Below are positions 30,965 to 46,542 of a stretch of 64,000 nucleotides of DNA, piece after piece (position 1 is the stretch's first letter; each line of letters opens with the position of its first letter). The stretch lies in assembly GCA_020248405.1 (NCBI GenBank), contig JADCHQ010000003.1:107556-171555 (forward strand). Reading direction: 5' to 3'. A program made the position numbers and the translations under genes. Origin of the DNA: Rhodocyclaceae bacterium (GTDB taxonomy: Bacteria > Pseudomonadota > Gammaproteobacteria > Burkholderiales > Ga0077523). The notes beneath the pieces are model-generated. The model saw only the letters and a list, made by a program, of their open reading frames with translations. It did not search any database and was not told the origin of the DNA.

Positions 30965-30997
30965 TTGCGACTGGTATCTAATGCTGCTTAATATAAT
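30965..30997 (+). promoter_or_regulatory. Candidate promoter of pilMNOPQ
   Basis: A perfect TATAAT lies at 30992-30997, 18 bases before the pilM ATG, in an AT-rich stretch. The best -35 match, TTGCGA (30965-30970), is 21 bases away, longer than optimal, so an activator or an alternative -35 may be used. A second possibility is TTGATT (30954-30959) with TATCTA (30975-30980). The region is shared with divergent mrcA. Confidence 0.35.
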
Positions 30998-31014
30998 GAT
31001 GTTATAACTAGCCG

Positions 31015-32127
31015 ATGCTCAAGGAAAAATTCGATCTAGGCCGGATTTCCGAAGCGGTCTCGAAGGCCTTTAAGCCGAAGGCCGCCCCGCTCATTGGGCT
31101 TGACATCAGTTCGTCCGCTGTCAAGTTGGTGGAAATGAGCCTGGGAGGCAAGGGGCGCCTCCGGCTGGAGCGGTATGCCATTGAGCCGCTTCCGAAGGAT
31201 GCAGTGGTGGACGGCAACGTCGCGAACCTCGAAGAGGTGGTTGAAGCAGTCAAGCGTGGTTGGAAAAAACTTGGAACGCGCGTGAAAGCTGTTGCGATGG
31301 CCTTGCCCTCTGCTGCGGTAATCACCAAGAAGATCGCGGTGCCGGCGGGCTTGCGCGAGCAAGAACTCGAGACGCAAGTGGAGTCGGAAGCCAACCAGTA
31401 CATTCCGTTTGCCCTAGACGAAGTGAGCCTGGATTTTCAGATTATCGGGCCGGTTGTCGACAACCCCGAAGAGGTTGAAGTCCTCATTGCCGCTTCGCGC
31501 AAGGAAAAGATCGAAGACCGTGTGGCGGTCGCCGAGGCCTCTGGTCTCAAGGCTTTGATCATGGATATCGACTCCTTCGCAGCGCAACACGCGTTTGAAT
31601 TGATCGAATCCCAGCTAGTTAACGCCGGTGTGGACCAAACGGTCGCCCTTGTGGACGTGGGCGCATCCATCATGACCGTCAATGTGTTGCGCAACAGGCA
31701 GTCTCTGTACATGCGCGAGCAACCCTTTGGCGGCGACCAGCTAACCCAGGAGATCCAACGCGCCTTCAGCCTTTCGGCGGATGAGGCTGAGGCGGCCAAG
31801 AAAAACGGCGGGCTTCCACAAAACTACGAGCGTGATGTTCTGAATCCGTTTATGGAAATGCTAGCGCTTGAAGTCACGCGCGCGTTGCAGTTTTTCTTTA
31901 CCTCGACGCAGTTTAACGAGGTCGATTACATCGTCCTGGCAGGCGGTTGCTCTACCCTGCCGGGGCTCGACGGGGTTGTGGGAAAGCGCGCACAGGTGCA
32001 AACCAGGGTTGCAAATCCTTTCGAGTCGATCGACAAGTCAGACAGGGTCAAGGGCCACCAACTCTCCCTGGACGCCCCCGCGCTGATGGTGGCTTGTGGT
32101 CTCGCGATGCGGCGGCTGGAAACATGA
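31015..32127 (+). CDS. pilM: Type IV pilus assembly protein PilM
   Basis: A 370-residue actin-like ATPase that sits on the cytoplasmic face and binds the N-terminus of PilN. The nucleotide fold is visible in PLIGLDISSSAVKLVEMS, ALVDVGASIMTVNVL and YIVLAGGCSTLPGLDGVV. It recruits PilNO to align the inner-membrane platform with the PilQ secretin. The ATG at 31015 opens the operon and the stop overlaps the pilN start in ATGA (32124-32127). Confidence 0.95.
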   Translation: MLKEKFDLGRISEAVSKAFKPKAAPLIGLDISSSAVKLVEMSLGGKGRLRLERYAIEPLPKDAVVDGNVANLEEVVEAVKRGWKKLGTRVKAVAMALPSAAVITKKIAVPAGLREQELETQVESEANQYIPFALDEVSLDFQIIGPVVDNPEEVEVLIAASRKEKIEDRVAVAEASGLKALIMDIDSFAAQHAFELIESQLVNAGVDQTVALVDVGASIMTVNVLRNRQSLYMREQPFGGDQLTQEIQRAFSLSADEAEAAKKNGGLPQNYERDVLNPFMEMLALEVTRALQFFFTSTQFNEVDYIVLAGGCSTLPGLDGVVGKRAQVQTRVANPFESIDKSDRVKGHQLSLDAPALMVACGLAMRRLET

Positions 32128-32711
32128 TCCCAGTAAATTTGTTGCCCCACCGGGCGCAAAGACGCGCGGCGCTCCAGCGCCAGTTTTTCGTCCTTGTGGC
32201 CATGACGGCCGGTCTCGGCCTGGCGATTGTTGTGCTCGTCCACACCTACTTCGCCGGGCAAATGGATAACCAGAGGGGACGTAACCAGTACCTCGAAGGG
32301 GAGATTTCGGCTCTCGACCGCCAAATCGCCGAAATCAAGACGCTCAAGGAGCAAATTCAGGCCATGGTCGAGCGCAAGAATGTGGTCGAATCCTTGCAGC
32401 TCAATCGCTCGGAAGCCGTCCGGTTGCTCGACCAGCTTGTTCGACAGATCCCCGACGGCCTGTACCTCACGCAAGTCAAGCAGACTGGAAGCCGCGTCAA
32501 TGTGGTTGGCTACAGTACATCGAATGCCCGGGTCTCCACCTTCATGCGGAACCTGGAAGCGTCGCCATTCCTTGAGTCACCCACGCTCGTGGTGGTGAAG
32601 GAGGGGGGCGGCGAGAAACAGAATCTAAGCGAGTTCACCCTGACCGTGAACCTCACGCGCGAGAAGTCGCCGGAGGCTCCACAGGGTAAGGCGCAAAAGC
32701 CGAAAAGCTGA
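32124..32711 (+). CDS. pilN: Type IV pilus assembly protein PilN
   Basis: A 195-residue bitopic inner-membrane protein. The N-terminus MIPVNLLPHRAQRR matches the conserved INLLP motif that inserts into PilM. A helix at residues about 22-45 is followed by a periplasmic coiled coil (LEGEISALDRQIAEIKTLKEQI) and a ferredoxin-like domain. The C-terminal tail is Lys/Pro-rich. ATG overlaps the pilM stop; pilO follows after 12 bases. Confidence 0.94.
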   Translation: MIPVNLLPHRAQRRAALQRQFFVLVAMTAGLGLAIVVLVHTYFAGQMDNQRGRNQYLEGEISALDRQIAEIKTLKEQIQAMVERKNVVESLQLNRSEAVRLLDQLVRQIPDGLYLTQVKQTGSRVNVVGYSTSNARVSTFMRNLEASPFLESPTLVVVKEGGGEKQNLSEFTLTVNLTREKSPEAPQGKAQKPKS

Positions 32712-32723
32712 TGTCACGCCACC

Positions 32724-33350
32724 ATGAACCTTAACGACCTGCGTCGCCTCGATCCGCGCGAGATCGGCAGTTGGCCTGTCTTCCCGAAGCTCGGTGTGCT
32801 GCTCGTGCTGCTCATCGTGGTGGTGCTTGCCGGGTACTCCATTGACTGGTCATCACAAATAAACGATCTGGCGGCAGCGCGAAAGAAAGAAATTGAACTG
32901 CGAGAGGCATTCACCCAAAAAAAATCGCAGGCTATCAACCTGGATGCATACCGAAAGCAACTTGAGGATGTGGAGCAAACCTTTGGGGCTATGTTGCGGC
33001 AACTGCCAAACAAGTCGGAGATGGAGGCGCTGCTGAATGACATCAACCAGGCCGTCCTGAGCAGAGGCTTGAAGATCGTGCTATTCGCTCCGGCCCTAAA
33101 TGAAACAGTGTCGGAGTTCTACGCCGAAAAACCAATCACTCTTAAGCTGCGAGGCGCCTATCATGACTTTGGCGCATTCGCGAGCGACGTTTCTCAGTTG
33201 TCCCGAATCGTCACCCTCACGGACCTGCAACTGCAAGCGGAAAAAGACGGCTTACTGATGTTTGATGCCACCGCCAAGACCTACCGCTACCTGGACGATT
33301 CCGAACAACAAGCCCAGAAGAAAAGGCCGGTCAAGGAGGCGAAGAAATGA
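32724..33350 (+). CDS. pilO: Type IV pilus assembly protein PilO
   Basis: A 208-residue inner-membrane partner of PilN. It has a short cytoplasmic start (MNLNDLRRLDPREIGSWP), one membrane helix (GVLLVLLIVVVLAGYSI), a coiled coil (INDLAAARKKEIELREAF) and a ferredoxin-like core (LPNKSEMEALLNDINQAVLS). The C-terminus is Lys-rich. The stop overlaps the pilP start in ATGA (33347-33350). Confidence 0.94.
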   Translation: MNLNDLRRLDPREIGSWPVFPKLGVLLVLLIVVVLAGYSIDWSSQINDLAAARKKEIELREAFTQKKSQAINLDAYRKQLEDVEQTFGAMLRQLPNKSEMEALLNDINQAVLSRGLKIVLFAPALNETVSEFYAEKPITLKLRGAYHDFGAFASDVSQLSRIVTLTDLQLQAEKDGLLMFDATAKTYRYLDDSEQQAQKKRPVKEAKK

Positions 33351-33862
33351 ACGCGCGGCGCCTGGGCGTGCCGACCCTGGCGATCATCATCCTGGTTGGG
33401 TGCGGAGAGGAACATCAGGACCTGCGCGAATTCGTACGCGCCTCGGGTGCCAACCTGCGTGGGCGAGTGGAACCGTTGCCGCAGGTCAAGCCCTACGAGC
33501 CGTTTGCCTACAACGCCGTTGAACTTCCCGATCCGTTTCGCCCCCGCAAGGACGAGAACTTTGGATCTGCCCAGGAAGTGCCAAAGGCTGCACAGCGGGA
33601 AATGCGTGAGGATCTGGAGAGTTTCCCGCTTGAGAATCTCAAAATGGTAGGTACTCTGCAGGACAAGAACAAGAATATCTTTGCGCTCATCCGAACCCCG
33701 GATAATGTTATCTACCAGGTGAAAGTCGGCAATTACCTGGGCCAGAACTTCGGGGTTATTTCCAAGATAACGGAGACCTCCATCGTGCTCAGAGAAGTTC
33801 TTCAAGACAACGCGGGGGTCTGGTCCGAGCGGACTAGCAGCCTCCAGTTGCTCGATGAGTAG
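33347..33862 (+). CDS. pilP: Type IV pilus lipoprotein PilP
   Basis: A 171-residue inner-membrane lipoprotein linking PilNO to the PilQ secretin. The lipobox ILVGC places the lipidated Cys at residue 19. After a disordered linker with the ELPDPFRPR motif, the C-terminal HR-like beta domain includes LENLKMVGTLQDKNKNIFAL and YQVKVGNYLGQNFG. Start ATG 33347 overlaps pilO; pilQ follows after 11 bases. Confidence 0.94.
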   Translation: MNARRLGVPTLAIIILVGCGEEHQDLREFVRASGANLRGRVEPLPQVKPYEPFAYNAVELPDPFRPRKDENFGSAQEVPKAAQREMREDLESFPLENLKMVGTLQDKNKNIFALIRTPDNVIYQVKVGNYLGQNFGVISKITETSIVLREVLQDNAGVWSERTSSLQLLDE

Positions 33863-33873
33863 GAGTCCGAGAA

Positions 33874-36033
33874 ATGACAACCCTCCTTGCAGTTTCTCTC
33901 CGGGCCTCGCTGGCGCTGCTTGCAGTCCTTGTAGCCCCTTCTCCCTGGCCCATCGCGAATGCAGCGAATGGGGCCGACGAAACAGCGTCTAATGCCATCT
34001 CAGCCATCGATGTCCGACCCTCCCAAGGGGGAAGAGTTGTCGTGAAGATCACGACTCGCGAACCGCTGGTGCAACCGCCACTTGCCTTCAGCGTCAGCAA
34101 CCCTGCGCGCGTCGCCATTGATTTCCTGGGAACGTCCAATGCCCTTGGTAAATCGACACAGGAGGTAGGGAATGCCGAACTGCGCTCCATTCGGCTTGGG
34201 CAATCCGGAAACCGGACCAGAGTCGTCCTCAATCTCTCCCGCCCCCTCCGGTATGAAACCGGCATCGAGGGGAAGACCTACACCCTGACCTTGCTCGGCG
34301 GTGGTGACGCCACCGCCGCGCCGCGCGCAGCCGCAGAGGCCGGTTTTGCGCCGGCGAAGTCGAATGCCCAACACTCTTTGCTGAACGTCGATTTCCGGCG
34401 AGGCAAGGGGGGTGAAGGGCAGGTAGTGATCGACATGTCGGACAGTGCCACTGGCATCGACCTGCGCCGCCAGGGCAAGGTGGTTGTCGTCGACTTCTTC
34501 CAGACCGAGATACCGGCCAACTTGCAACGACGGCTGGACGTGATGGACTTCGCCACGCCGGTGGATGCCGTCGAGGCCTCCAAGCAAGGCGTCAACGCTC
34601 GTCTGGTGATATCGCCGCGCGGAAACTGGGAACACACCGCCTATCAGGCCGATAATCGGCTGATTGTGGAAGTCAAGCCTGTGGTGGAAGACCCCAACAA
34701 AATTGGAGGGTCGCTCGCGCGCGGATACATCGGTGATCGACTGTCCCTCAATTTCCAAAACGTCGAGGTACGGGCCGTCCTCCAGGTGATAGCGGATTTT
34801 ACGGGCCTGAACATCATCACCAGCGACACGGTTGCAGGTAGTCTGACGTTAAGACTCAAGGATGTCCCATGGGATCAGGCGCTCGACATCATTCTGCAAT
34901 CCAAGGGACTCGATCTTCGCAAGAATGGCAACGTGGTCTGGATCGCCCCTCGCGACGAGTTGGCCACGAAAGAGAAATTGCTGCTCGAATCCCAGCAGCA
35001 GATTGAGGAACTCGAACCGATTCGCACCGAGAGCTTCCAGCTGAATTACCAGAAAGCCGACACGCTTCAAAAGCTCCTCGCCGACCCGGCCGGCAAGGTA
35101 CTCTCAAAGCGTGGCAGCGCAGTTGTGGATGTGCGCACCAACACGGTGTTCGTTCAAGACACCCCCACAAAGCTGGAAGAAGTTGCAGCGCTCGTGAAGA
35201 AGGTGGACGTCGCGGTCAAGCAAGTGCTAATCGAGGCGCGAATTGTCGAAGCGACCGATACCTTTGGCCGCGCCATAGGTGCTCGCCTGGGCACTATAAC
35301 GCGCGGGGCCGCCGGGGGTGGATACGATTTCGGTTCTGACAACAACCAGTTCGTGGTTGGCGGCGCCCTGCGGTCCGTGGGTGTCCAGACCGGGCAATTG
35401 CAGGATTACGCGACCTCCGGCTTCCCGGATGCCTTGTCGGTTAACCTCGCCGCTCCCTCTTTGGGAACCGGTCTCTCGGCAGGTCAATTCACCTTCACGC
35501 TGTTCAATAGTGCGCTCACGCGGTTCCTCAACCTAGAAATCAGTGCACTGCAGTTGGATGCTCGCGGCAAGATCATCTCCAGCCCGCGGGTCATTACAGC
35601 TGACAACGTGGAAGCCAACATCGAGCAGGGAACTGAGATTCCATTCCAGACTGCCACTGCTTCGGGGGCTACCTCCATAACCTTTCGCAAAGCTGTCCTG
35701 CGCCTGAAAGTCCGGCCGCAGATCACGCCAGACGACAATGTCATCATGACGCTGAGCGTGAATAAGGACTCGGTTGGCGCAACCACTACCGCAGGTCCCG
35801 CCATCGACACCAAGCAAGTTACCACCGAGGTTTTGGTGGAAAACGGCGGCACGGTTGGCATCGGCGGTATTTACACCCAGGACGAAAGCATCCAGCAAAA
35901 CAAAGTGCCCTTGCTGGGCGATATTCCACTGCTGGGGTTCCTGTTCCGCAACGAGCGCCGCTTCAACGACCGTCGGGAGTTGCTCGTCTTCGTGACACCT
36001 CGCATCGTCAAGGACAATTTGACGGCGCGTTGA
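33874..36033 (+). CDS. pilQ: Type IV pilus secretin PilQ
   Basis: A 719-residue outer-membrane secretin through which the pilus passes. It has a signal peptide, two AMIN domains that bind peptidoglycan (about residues 40-140 and 165-270; [25 protein letters not shown]), then N0/N1 domains (ISLN-type stretch [37 protein letters not shown]) and the secretin core ([44 protein letters not shown]-type [28 protein letters not shown]). It is complete and ends the pil cluster; aroK follows after 100 bases, the usual proteobacterial order. Confidence 0.96.
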   Translation: MTTLLAVSLRASLALLAVLVAPSPWPIANAANGADETASNAISAIDVRPSQGGRVVVKITTREPLVQPPLAFSVSNPARVAIDFLGTSNALGKSTQEVGNAELRSIRLGQSGNRTRVVLNLSRPLRYETGIEGKTYTLTLLGGGDATAAPRAAAEAGFAPAKSNAQHSLLNVDFRRGKGGEGQVVIDMSDSATGIDLRRQGKVVVVDFFQTEIPANLQRRLDVMDFATPVDAVEASKQGVNARLVISPRGNWEHTAYQADNRLIVEVKPVVEDPNKIGGSLARGYIGDRLSLNFQNVEVRAVLQVIADFTGLNIITSDTVAGSLTLRLKDVPWDQALDIILQSKGLDLRKNGNVVWIAPRDELATKEKLLLESQQQIEELEPIRTESFQLNYQKADTLQKLLADPAGKVLSKRGSAVVDVRTNTVFVQDTPTKLEEVAALVKKVDVAVKQVLIEARIVEATDTFGRAIGARLGTITRGAAGGGYDFGSDNNQFVVGGALRSVGVQTGQLQDYATSGFPDALSVNLAAPSLGTGLSAGQFTFTLFNSALTRFLNLEISALQLDARGKIISSPRVITADNVEANIEQGTEIPFQTATASGATSITFRKAVLRLKVRPQITPDDNVIMTLSVNKDSVGATTTAGPAIDTKQVTTEVLVENGGTVGIGGIYTQDESIQQNKVPLLGDIPLLGFLFRNERRFNDRRELLVFVTPRIVKDNLTAR

Positions 36034-36121
36034 TTTCGAGGGCAAGTTTCCCCGGCCAAACTGGGGTATGAGGGCGCGGGCTCAGCCCGATCTGCGGCCT
36101 CTTGGCGACTGCGCGCTGTCC

Positions 36122-36127
36122 TACAAT
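36122..36127 (+). promoter_or_regulatory. Candidate -10 element of aroK
   Basis: TACAAT lies only 6 bases before the aroK ATG at 36134. A transcript starting there would have almost no leader. The best -35 (TTGGCG, 36102-36107) is only 14 bases away, so this promoter is uncertain and aroK may instead rely on read-through from pilQ. Confidence 0.25.
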
Positions 36128-36133
36128 CCGGTC

Positions 36134-36709
36134 ATGGATGATGCAGACCCCGGGTGTTCTCGCACGCAGACGGGAAGGATCTTTCTCGTTGGCATGATGG
36201 GTGCCGGAAAGACCTCGGTTGGCAAGTTGCTCGCCCAGCATCTGGCTAAGCGCTTCGTGGACTCCGATCAGGTGATGGAATCCCGCACCGGGGTCCGCAT
36301 ACCAGTGATTTTCGAGATCGAGGGCGAGGAGGGGTTTCGCGCCCGTGAGGCCGCCATCATCGATGAACTTACCCGTGAGGCGGATATCGTTCTCGCCACC
36401 GGTGGGGGAGCGGTGTTGCGCCCTGAAAACCGTGCCGTGTTGCACGACCGCGGTACGGTGGTGTACCTGCGCGCGGGAGTCGAGGAACTTTGGCATCGGA
36501 CCCGCCATGACCGCAACCGGCCGCTACTTCAAACCTCCGACCCTCGCCGCCGCCTCTCGGAGTTGCTCGCCGCCCGTGACCCGCTCTATCAGGAGGTCGC
36601 GCACGTAACCATCGACACCAGCCCCCAAAGCCTGAAAGCGTTGGTGGCACGACTCGAGGGGCTGCTCGCCGAACGAACCGCCCCGCCTGAAGGGAGCGGC
36701 GCATGCTGA
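36134..36709 (+). CDS. aroK: Shikimate kinase
   Basis: A 191-residue P-loop kinase that phosphorylates shikimate. Walker A is GMMGAGKTS (from Gly20), followed by [14 protein letters not shown] (substrate-binding Asp), FREREA-like [10 protein letters not shown], and [12 protein letters not shown] choose ATG 36134; the frame extends to 36068 but adds unfamiliar residues. The last bases overlap the start of aroB by 7, so aroK and aroB are coupled as in other proteobacteria. Confidence 0.94.
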   Translation: MDDADPGCSRTQTGRIFLVGMMGAGKTSVGKLLAQHLAKRFVDSDQVMESRTGVRIPVIFEIEGEEGFRAREAAIIDELTREADIVLATGGGAVLRPENRAVLHDRGTVVYLRAGVEELWHRTRHDRNRPLLQTSDPRRRLSELLAARDPLYQEVAHVTIDTSPQSLKALVARLEGLLAERTAPPEGSGAC

Positions 36710-37791
36710 GCGTCACGGTCGGCCTGGGCTCGCGCACTTATCCGATTCATATCGGCGAGGGTTCGTTCGCAGACGCATCGCTGTATCTTCCTCATCTCCC
36801 CCAGCGGCGGGTGGCCATCGTCACCAACGATGTGGTTGGGCCCATGTACCTGGATCCCTTGCAACGTGCCCTCGAGGCCGCCGGGGTGGAGGTCCTGCCC
36901 GTCGTCGTTCCCGACGGCGAGGCAAACAAGAACTGGCAGACGCTCAACCGCATCTTCGATGCGCTACTGGGTGCACGGTGCGAGCGCAAGACAACGCTAA
37001 TCGCCCTCGGTGGCGGCGTCGTCGGCGACATCACGGGTTTCGCAGCGGCCACGTACCTTCGGGGTGTCAGGTATATCCAGGTGCCCACCACGCTGCTTGC
37101 CCAGGTGGATTCCTCGGTGGGCGGGAAGACCGCCATCAATCATCCCCTCGGGAAGAACATGATCGGCGCGTTTCACCAGCCGGTCGCGGTGATCGCCGAC
37201 ACCGCCGTGCTCGACACGCTGCCGGCGCGCGAGCTCTCTGCCGGGCTTGCCGAGGTGATCAAGTACGGACTCATCATGGACGCCCCGTTCTTCCAATGGC
37301 TCGAAGAAAACATGGAGCGTCTGATGGCGCGCCATCGCGCCGCAATGGCAGAGGCGGTTAAACGTTGCTGTGAGTGCAAGGCCGCGGTGGTGGCCGTGGA
37401 CGAGCGCGAGACGGGGCCACGGGCGATGCTAAACCTCGGCCACACCTTCGGCCACGCCATCGAGGCCGGATTGGGCTTTGGCACCTGGCTGCACGGCGAG
37501 GCGGTGGGCACCGGCATGGTGTTGGCCGCGCGCGCGTCCCGGGAACTGGGCCACCTTGAGGAGGCGGACGTGCGGCGCATCGAGCGGCTCGTGGCGCGGG
37601 CCGGTTTACCCGTGACCGCACCCCGGTTCGGCCTCGACCGCTGGATCGACCTGATGGGGCACGACAAGAAGGTGGAAGGCGGCAAGCTGCGTTTCATTCT
37701 TCTCGAGCGTATCGGCGCGGCGTACCTGGACGATTCGGTTTCCCGCGACGTGTTGGAACGCGTTCTCGCCGCCCGCGCGGCCCATGCCTGA
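36703..37791 (+). CDS. aroB: 3-dehydroquinate synthase
   Basis: A 362-residue NAD-dependent cyclase for the second shikimate-pathway step. NAD-binding [20 protein letters not shown] and the following [20 protein letters not shown] are the family signature; zinc ligands are in [12 protein letters not shown] (Glu), [11 protein letters not shown] (His) and [11 protein letters not shown] (His). It overlaps aroK by 7 bases and dgt by 8, so the three are translationally linked. Confidence 0.96.
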   Translation: MLSVTVGLGSRTYPIHIGEGSFADASLYLPHLPQRRVAIVTNDVVGPMYLDPLQRALEAAGVEVLPVVVPDGEANKNWQTLNRIFDALLGARCERKTTLIALGGGVVGDITGFAAATYLRGVRYIQVPTTLLAQVDSSVGGKTAINHPLGKNMIGAFHQPVAVIADTAVLDTLPARELSAGLAEVIKYGLIMDAPFFQWLEENMERLMARHRAAMAEAVKRCCECKAAVVAVDERETGPRAMLNLGHTFGHAIEAGLGFGTWLHGEAVGTGMVLAARASRELGHLEEADVRRIERLVARAGLPVTAPRFGLDRWIDLMGHDKKVEGGKLRFILLERIGAAYLDDSVSRDVLERVLAARAAHA

Positions 37792-38914
37792 ACTAGCGCC
37801 CTACGCGGCTCAACCGCACGCCTCGCGCGGCCGGCGCGTTCCCGAGCCGCCGCCCGAGGGCCGCAGCGAATACCAGCGCGACCGCGACCGCATCGTCCAT
37901 TCCGCCGCCTTTCGCCGGCTGGAATACAAGACCCAGGTGTTCGTGAACCACGAGGGTGACCTGTTCCGCACCCGGCTCACCCATTCCATCGAAGTGGCGC
38001 AGATCGGCCGCTCCATTGCTCGCGTGCTGGGCCTCAACGAAGACCTGGTGGAAGCCATTGCGCTGGCCCACGACCTGGGCCACACGCCCTTTGGCCATGC
38101 GGGCCAGGATGCCCTCAACGAATGCATGCGCGATCACGGTGGCTTCGAGCACAACCTGCAGTCGCTGCGCGTGGTGGATCACCTCGAGAGCCGCTATGGA
38201 GCCTTCGACGGCCTGAATCTCACCTTCGAAGCCCGCGAGGGTGTCCTCAAGCACTGCTCGCGGCGTAATGCCGAGAAGCTCGGCGAGGTGGGCGCCCGCT
38301 TCCTGCTGGGCCTCAGGCCGGGCCTCGAAGCTCAACTTGCCAACCTGGCCGATGAAATCGCCTACGACAACCACGACGTGGACGACGGCATCCGCTCCGG
38401 TCTCATCCACCTCGAAGCGCTCGAGGAGGTGCCGATTTTCGCCCGCCACCTCCGGGAAGTGCGCGTTGCCTTTCCCGAGCTGCGAGACCGCCGCCTGGTG
38501 CACGAAACCGTACGCCGCATGATCAACGCCCTGGTGACCGACCTCACCCGCCAGACTCGCGCCAACATCGAGGCGGCGCGCCCCGCCAGCATCGACGAAG
38601 TTCGGGCCGCCGCGGCCCTGGCCGCTTTCAGCGAGCCCCTGCGCGCCGAGCAGCAGGCGCTCAAGGCTTTCCTGCGCCACAACCTCTACAGGCACTACCG
38701 CGTGGTGCGCATGACCTTCAAGTCCCAGCGCATCGTGCGTGAACTGTTCGCCGCCTTCCTGTCCGAGCGCCGGCTGCTGCCGCCGGAGTTCCAACGTCGC
38801 GGCGAGCATGACCTGCCCCGCGCCATTGCCGACTACATCGCCGGCATGACCGACCGCTATGCCATCCGCGAGCACCGCCGCCTGTTCCTGGTGGACGACG
38901 GTTCGGGCAACTGA
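37784..38914 (+). CDS. dgt: dGTP triphosphohydrolase-like HD-domain protein
   Basis: A 376-residue HD-domain dNTPase of the short deoxyguanosinetriphosphate triphosphohydrolase-like family. Metal ligands are visible: His67 in [16 protein letters not shown] and His96-Asp97 in [16 protein letters not shown]. The N-terminal [26 protein letters not shown] is typical, as is YDNHDVDDG later (metal Asp). It hydrolyses dNTPs to nucleoside and tripolyphosphate; substrate preference cannot be read. It sits between aroB and gltB, the arrangement seen in many betaproteobacteria. Confidence 0.91.
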   Translation: MPELAPYAAQPHASRGRRVPEPPPEGRSEYQRDRDRIVHSAAFRRLEYKTQVFVNHEGDLFRTRLTHSIEVAQIGRSIARVLGLNEDLVEAIALAHDLGHTPFGHAGQDALNECMRDHGGFEHNLQSLRVVDHLESRYGAFDGLNLTFEAREGVLKHCSRRNAEKLGEVGARFLLGLRPGLEAQLANLADEIAYDNHDVDDGIRSGLIHLEALEEVPIFARHLREVRVAFPELRDRRLVHETVRRMINALVTDLTRQTRANIEAARPASIDEVRAAAALAAFSEPLRAEQQALKAFLRHNLYRHYRVVRMTFKSQRIVRELFAAFLSERRLLPPEFQRRGEHDLPRAIADYIAGMTDRYAIREHRRLFLVDDGSGN

Positions 38915-38921
38915 TTGAAGC

Positions 38922-38957
38922 GGCAGGGGTGGCGCTGTAACATCTCGACCCCCTGCC
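38922..38957 (+). terminator. Hairpin after dgt
   Basis: GGCAGGGG (38922-38929) pairs with CCCCTGCC (38950-38957) just after the dgt stop, with a 20-base loop. No U-tract follows. It may partly separate aroKB-dgt from gltBD transcription. Confidence 0.35.
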
Positions 38958-39044
38958 CAGGCCCGCCCGCCCCTGTCGCGTGGCTACGCCCGCGGGTCTG
39001 CCGTCCAGGCTTGCCGTGGGCAGTTCATTTTTCGAGGAAACGCC

Positions 39045-43697
<4,653 letters not shown>

Positions 43698-43748
43698 CGC
43701 GCGCAGCCCTTCATTCCTCATTATTGACACCACACCAACCGAGCAACC

Positions 43749-45230
43749 ATGGGCAAGGTCACAGGTTTCATGGAGTTCCAGCGGCTGGCGGAAGCCTCCG
43801 AGCAGCCGCAGCAGCGCGTCAAGCATTACCGCGAGTTCGTCGGCCACTTGAGCGACGACGAGGCCAAGATCCAGGGCGCCCGCTGCATGGACTGCGGCAT
43901 TCCCTTCTGCATGCAGGGCTGCCCCATCAATAACATCATCCCGGACTGGAACGACCTGGTTTACCGCCAGCGCTGGCGCGAGGCGCTGGATACGCTCCAT
44001 TCCACCAACAACTTTCCCGAATTCACCGGCCGTGTCTGCCCTGCGCCGTGTGAGGCGGCCTGCACGCTCAACATCAACAACGACCCCGTGGGCATCAAGT
44101 CCATCGAGCATGCCATCATCGACAAGGGCTGGGAAATGGGTTGGGTGGTGTCCCAGCCGCCAGCGCTCAAGACCGGCCGCAGGGTGGCGGTGGTGGGCTC
44201 GGGGCCTGCGGGCCTGGCGTGCGCCCAGCAGCTGGCCCGCGCCGGCCACGGGGTCACCGTGTTCGAGAAGAGCGACCGCATCGGCGGATTGCTGCGCTAC
44301 GGCATTCCCGATTTCAAGATGGAAAAGCAGCACATCGACCGGCGCGCGGAGCAGATGCGTGCCGAAGGAGTCGAGTTTCGCACCGGCGTGCTGGTGGGCG
44401 ACATTCCATCCGCCTCGCCCGTATCCGTGGCGGCCGCCTCGCGGTTGACGCCCGAGCAACTCTTGTCGGAGTTCGACGCCGTGGTGCTGGCGGGTGGCGC
44501 CGAGCAGCCGCGCGACCTGCAGGTGCCTGGTCGTGAGTTCAAGGGCATCCACTTCGCCATGGATTTCCTGCCGCTGCAGAACAAGGTGGTGGCGGGAGAC
44601 ACCGTGGGCAACCAGATCCTTGCCACGGGCAAGCACGTGGTGGTGATCGGCGGCGGCGACACCGGCTCTGATTGCGTGGGCACCTCCAACCGCCAGGGTG
44701 CCGCCTCGGTAACCCAGTTCGAGCTGCTGCCCCAGCCGCCCGAGGAGGAAAACAAGTCCATCACCTGGCCCTATTGGCCTCTCAAGCTGCGCACCTCCTC
44801 TTCCCACGAGGAAGGCTGCGAGCGTGACTGGGCCGTGTCCACGAAGCGCTTCGAGGGCCGCGATGGCCATGTCACGGCCCTGGTGGCCTGCCGCGTGGAA
44901 TGGGTCCGGGACGACAAGGATCAGATGCGCATGATAGAGGTGCCCGGTTCGGAATTCGAAATCAAGGCAGATCTGGTGTTGTTCGCCATGGGTTTCGTGG
45001 CGCCCGTGGGCAGCATTCTCGACTCCTTCGGCGTGGCAAAGGATGGCCGCGGCAACGCCCGCGCCGCCACCGAGGGTCGCGGCTGCTACGCCACCAGCGT
45101 TCCCAAGGTTTTTGCTGCAGGCGACATGCGCCGCGGTCAGTCCCTGGTGGTTTGGGCCATTCGCGAAGGGCGCCAGTGTGCCCGGGCCGTGGATGAATTC
45201 CTCATGGGGTGCAGCGATCTGCCCCGCTGA
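43749..45230 (+). CDS. gltD: Glutamate synthase (NADPH) small subunit
   Basis: A 493-residue FAD and NADPH subunit that passes electrons to GltB. N-terminal cysteine clusters [14 protein letters not shown] and [11 protein letters not shown] hold 4Fe-4S centres. The FAD fold is [21 protein letters not shown]; the NADPH fold is [20 protein letters not shown]; the C-terminal FAD motif is [19 protein letters not shown]. The subunit starts [10 protein letters not shown], as in most proteobacterial GltD. Complete; hemE follows after 54 bases. Confidence 0.97.
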   Translation: MGKVTGFMEFQRLAEASEQPQQRVKHYREFVGHLSDDEAKIQGARCMDCGIPFCMQGCPINNIIPDWNDLVYRQRWREALDTLHSTNNFPEFTGRVCPAPCEAACTLNINNDPVGIKSIEHAIIDKGWEMGWVVSQPPALKTGRRVAVVGSGPAGLACAQQLARAGHGVTVFEKSDRIGGLLRYGIPDFKMEKQHIDRRAEQMRAEGVEFRTGVLVGDIPSASPVSVAAASRLTPEQLLSEFDAVVLAGGAEQPRDLQVPGREFKGIHFAMDFLPLQNKVVAGDTVGNQILATGKHVVVIGGGDTGSDCVGTSNRQGAASVTQFELLPQPPEEENKSITWPYWPLKLRTSSSHEEGCERDWAVSTKRFEGRDGHVTALVACRVEWVRDDKDQMRMIEVPGSEFEIKADLVLFAMGFVAPVGSILDSFGVAKDGRGNARAATEGRGCYATSVPKVFAAGDMRRGQSLVVWAIREGRQCARAVDEFLMGCSDLPR

Positions 45231-45284
45231 CGTCCGCGCCCGGGCCTCGTGCCGAGGCTGCCCAGCACTCACCAGGCCACGTCC

Positions 45285-46352
45285 ATGACCGCTGCCCGCC
45301 CCCGCAACGACACCCTGCTGCGCGCCCTGCTGCGCCAGCCGGTGCCCTACACACCCATCTGGATCATGCGCCAGGCAGGCCGCTACCTGCCGGAGTACAA
45401 CGCCACCCGCGCAAGGGCCGGCAGTTTCCTCGATCTGTGCAAAAGCCCTGATTTCTGCACCGAAGTCACCCTGCAGCCGCTGGCGCGCTATCCCCTGGAT
45501 GCGGCGATCCTGTTCTCGGACATTCTCACCATCCCCGATGCCATGGGTCTCGGCCTGCGCTTTGCCGAGGGTGAGGGTCCGCGATTCGAGCGGCCGCTGC
45601 GCGACGAGTGGGAGATCAACGACCTGTCGGCCCCTGATCCCCACGACCACCTTCGCTACGTGCTCGATGCCGTATCCCAGATCCGCAAGGCCCTGGATGG
45701 TTCGGTGCCCCTCATCGGCTTCTCCGGCAGCCCTTTCACACTGGCCTGCTACATGATCGAAGGCCGCGGCGGCACGGAATTCGAGCGCGTCAAGACCATG
45801 CTCTATGCCCGGCCCGACCTGCTGCACAAAGTGCTCGCGGTGAACGCCCAGGCCGTCACCGCCTACCTGAATGCCCAGGTGGAGGCGGGTGCCCAGACAC
45901 TCATGATCTTCGACACCTGGGGAGGGGCGCTGTCCGCGGCGGCCTATCGCGAATTTTCCCTCGACTACATGCAGCGCATCGTGGCGGGCCTCATCCGCGA
46001 GCGCGATGGCCAGCGCGTGCCGGTGGTGGTGTTCACCAAGGGGGGAGGGTTATGGCTCGAGGCCATGGCGGACATCGGTGCCGATGCTCTTGGCCTGGAC
46101 TGGACGGTGGATCTGGGCGAGGCCCGTCGCCGTGTGGGCGACCGGGTGGCCCTGCAGGGCAACCTTGACCCGTCCGTCCTCTTCGCCGGGCCTGAAGTCG
46201 TGCGGCGCGAAGCGGGCAAGGTTCTCCAGAGCTTTGGTTCAGGCACGGGCCACGTCTTTAACCTTGGACATGGAATCTCCCGATTCACCCCGCCGGAAAA
46301 CGTAACGGCTCTGGTGGACTCTGTTCACACGGAATCCCGCGCCAGGCATTGA
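45285..46352 (+). CDS. hemE: Uroporphyrinogen decarboxylase
   Basis: A 355-residue enzyme that removes four carboxyls from uroporphyrinogen III. Signatures are [20 protein letters not shown] (active-site Arg residues), [18 protein letters not shown] (catalytic Asp), [16 protein letters not shown] and [15 protein letters not shown], with VFNLGHGI near the end. I use ATG 45285; an upstream in-frame start at 45249 adds only 12 unfamiliar residues. It ends the gltBD-hemE block and is followed by the 349-base regulatory region before priA. Confidence 0.96.
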   Translation: MTAARPRNDTLLRALLRQPVPYTPIWIMRQAGRYLPEYNATRARAGSFLDLCKSPDFCTEVTLQPLARYPLDAAILFSDILTIPDAMGLGLRFAEGEGPRFERPLRDEWEINDLSAPDPHDHLRYVLDAVSQIRKALDGSVPLIGFSGSPFTLACYMIEGRGGTEFERVKTMLYARPDLLHKVLAVNAQAVTAYLNAQVEAGAQTLMIFDTWGGALSAAAYREFSLDYMQRIVAGLIRERDGQRVPVVVFTKGGGLWLEAMADIGADALGLDWTVDLGEARRRVGDRVALQGNLDPSVLFAGPEVVRREAGKVLQSFGSGTGHVFNLGHGISRFTPPENVTALVDSVHTESRARH

Positions 46353-46389
46353 TCCGCAGGCACAACGGCGTGGGAATCCGCGCCAGTGC

Positions 46390-46420
46390 TTGACTTATGC
46401 ACAGGACGCGAATATCGCGT
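46390..46420 (+). promoter_or_regulatory. DnaA-box module 1: TTGACT, DnaA box and palindrome
   Basis: TTGACT (46390-46395) and TATCGC (46413-46418) are exactly 17 bases apart. A DnaA box TTATGCACA (46395-46403, matching TTATNCACA) lies in the spacer and overlaps the last -35 base. The inverted repeat ACGCGA-ATA-TCGCGT (46406-46420) covers the -10. The -10 is weak (three of six). Confidence 0.45.
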
Positions 46421-46542
46421 CACTTTCCGGCCAGCAACCGCCACCGCCTTCGGGTTGTGGTTGCAACAAGCTGTTTCAAATAGAAAATACTTCTCCTCGC
46501 CCGATAGCATGGCGCCCCCCCGGGCTGCCTGGAAAAAACCGC

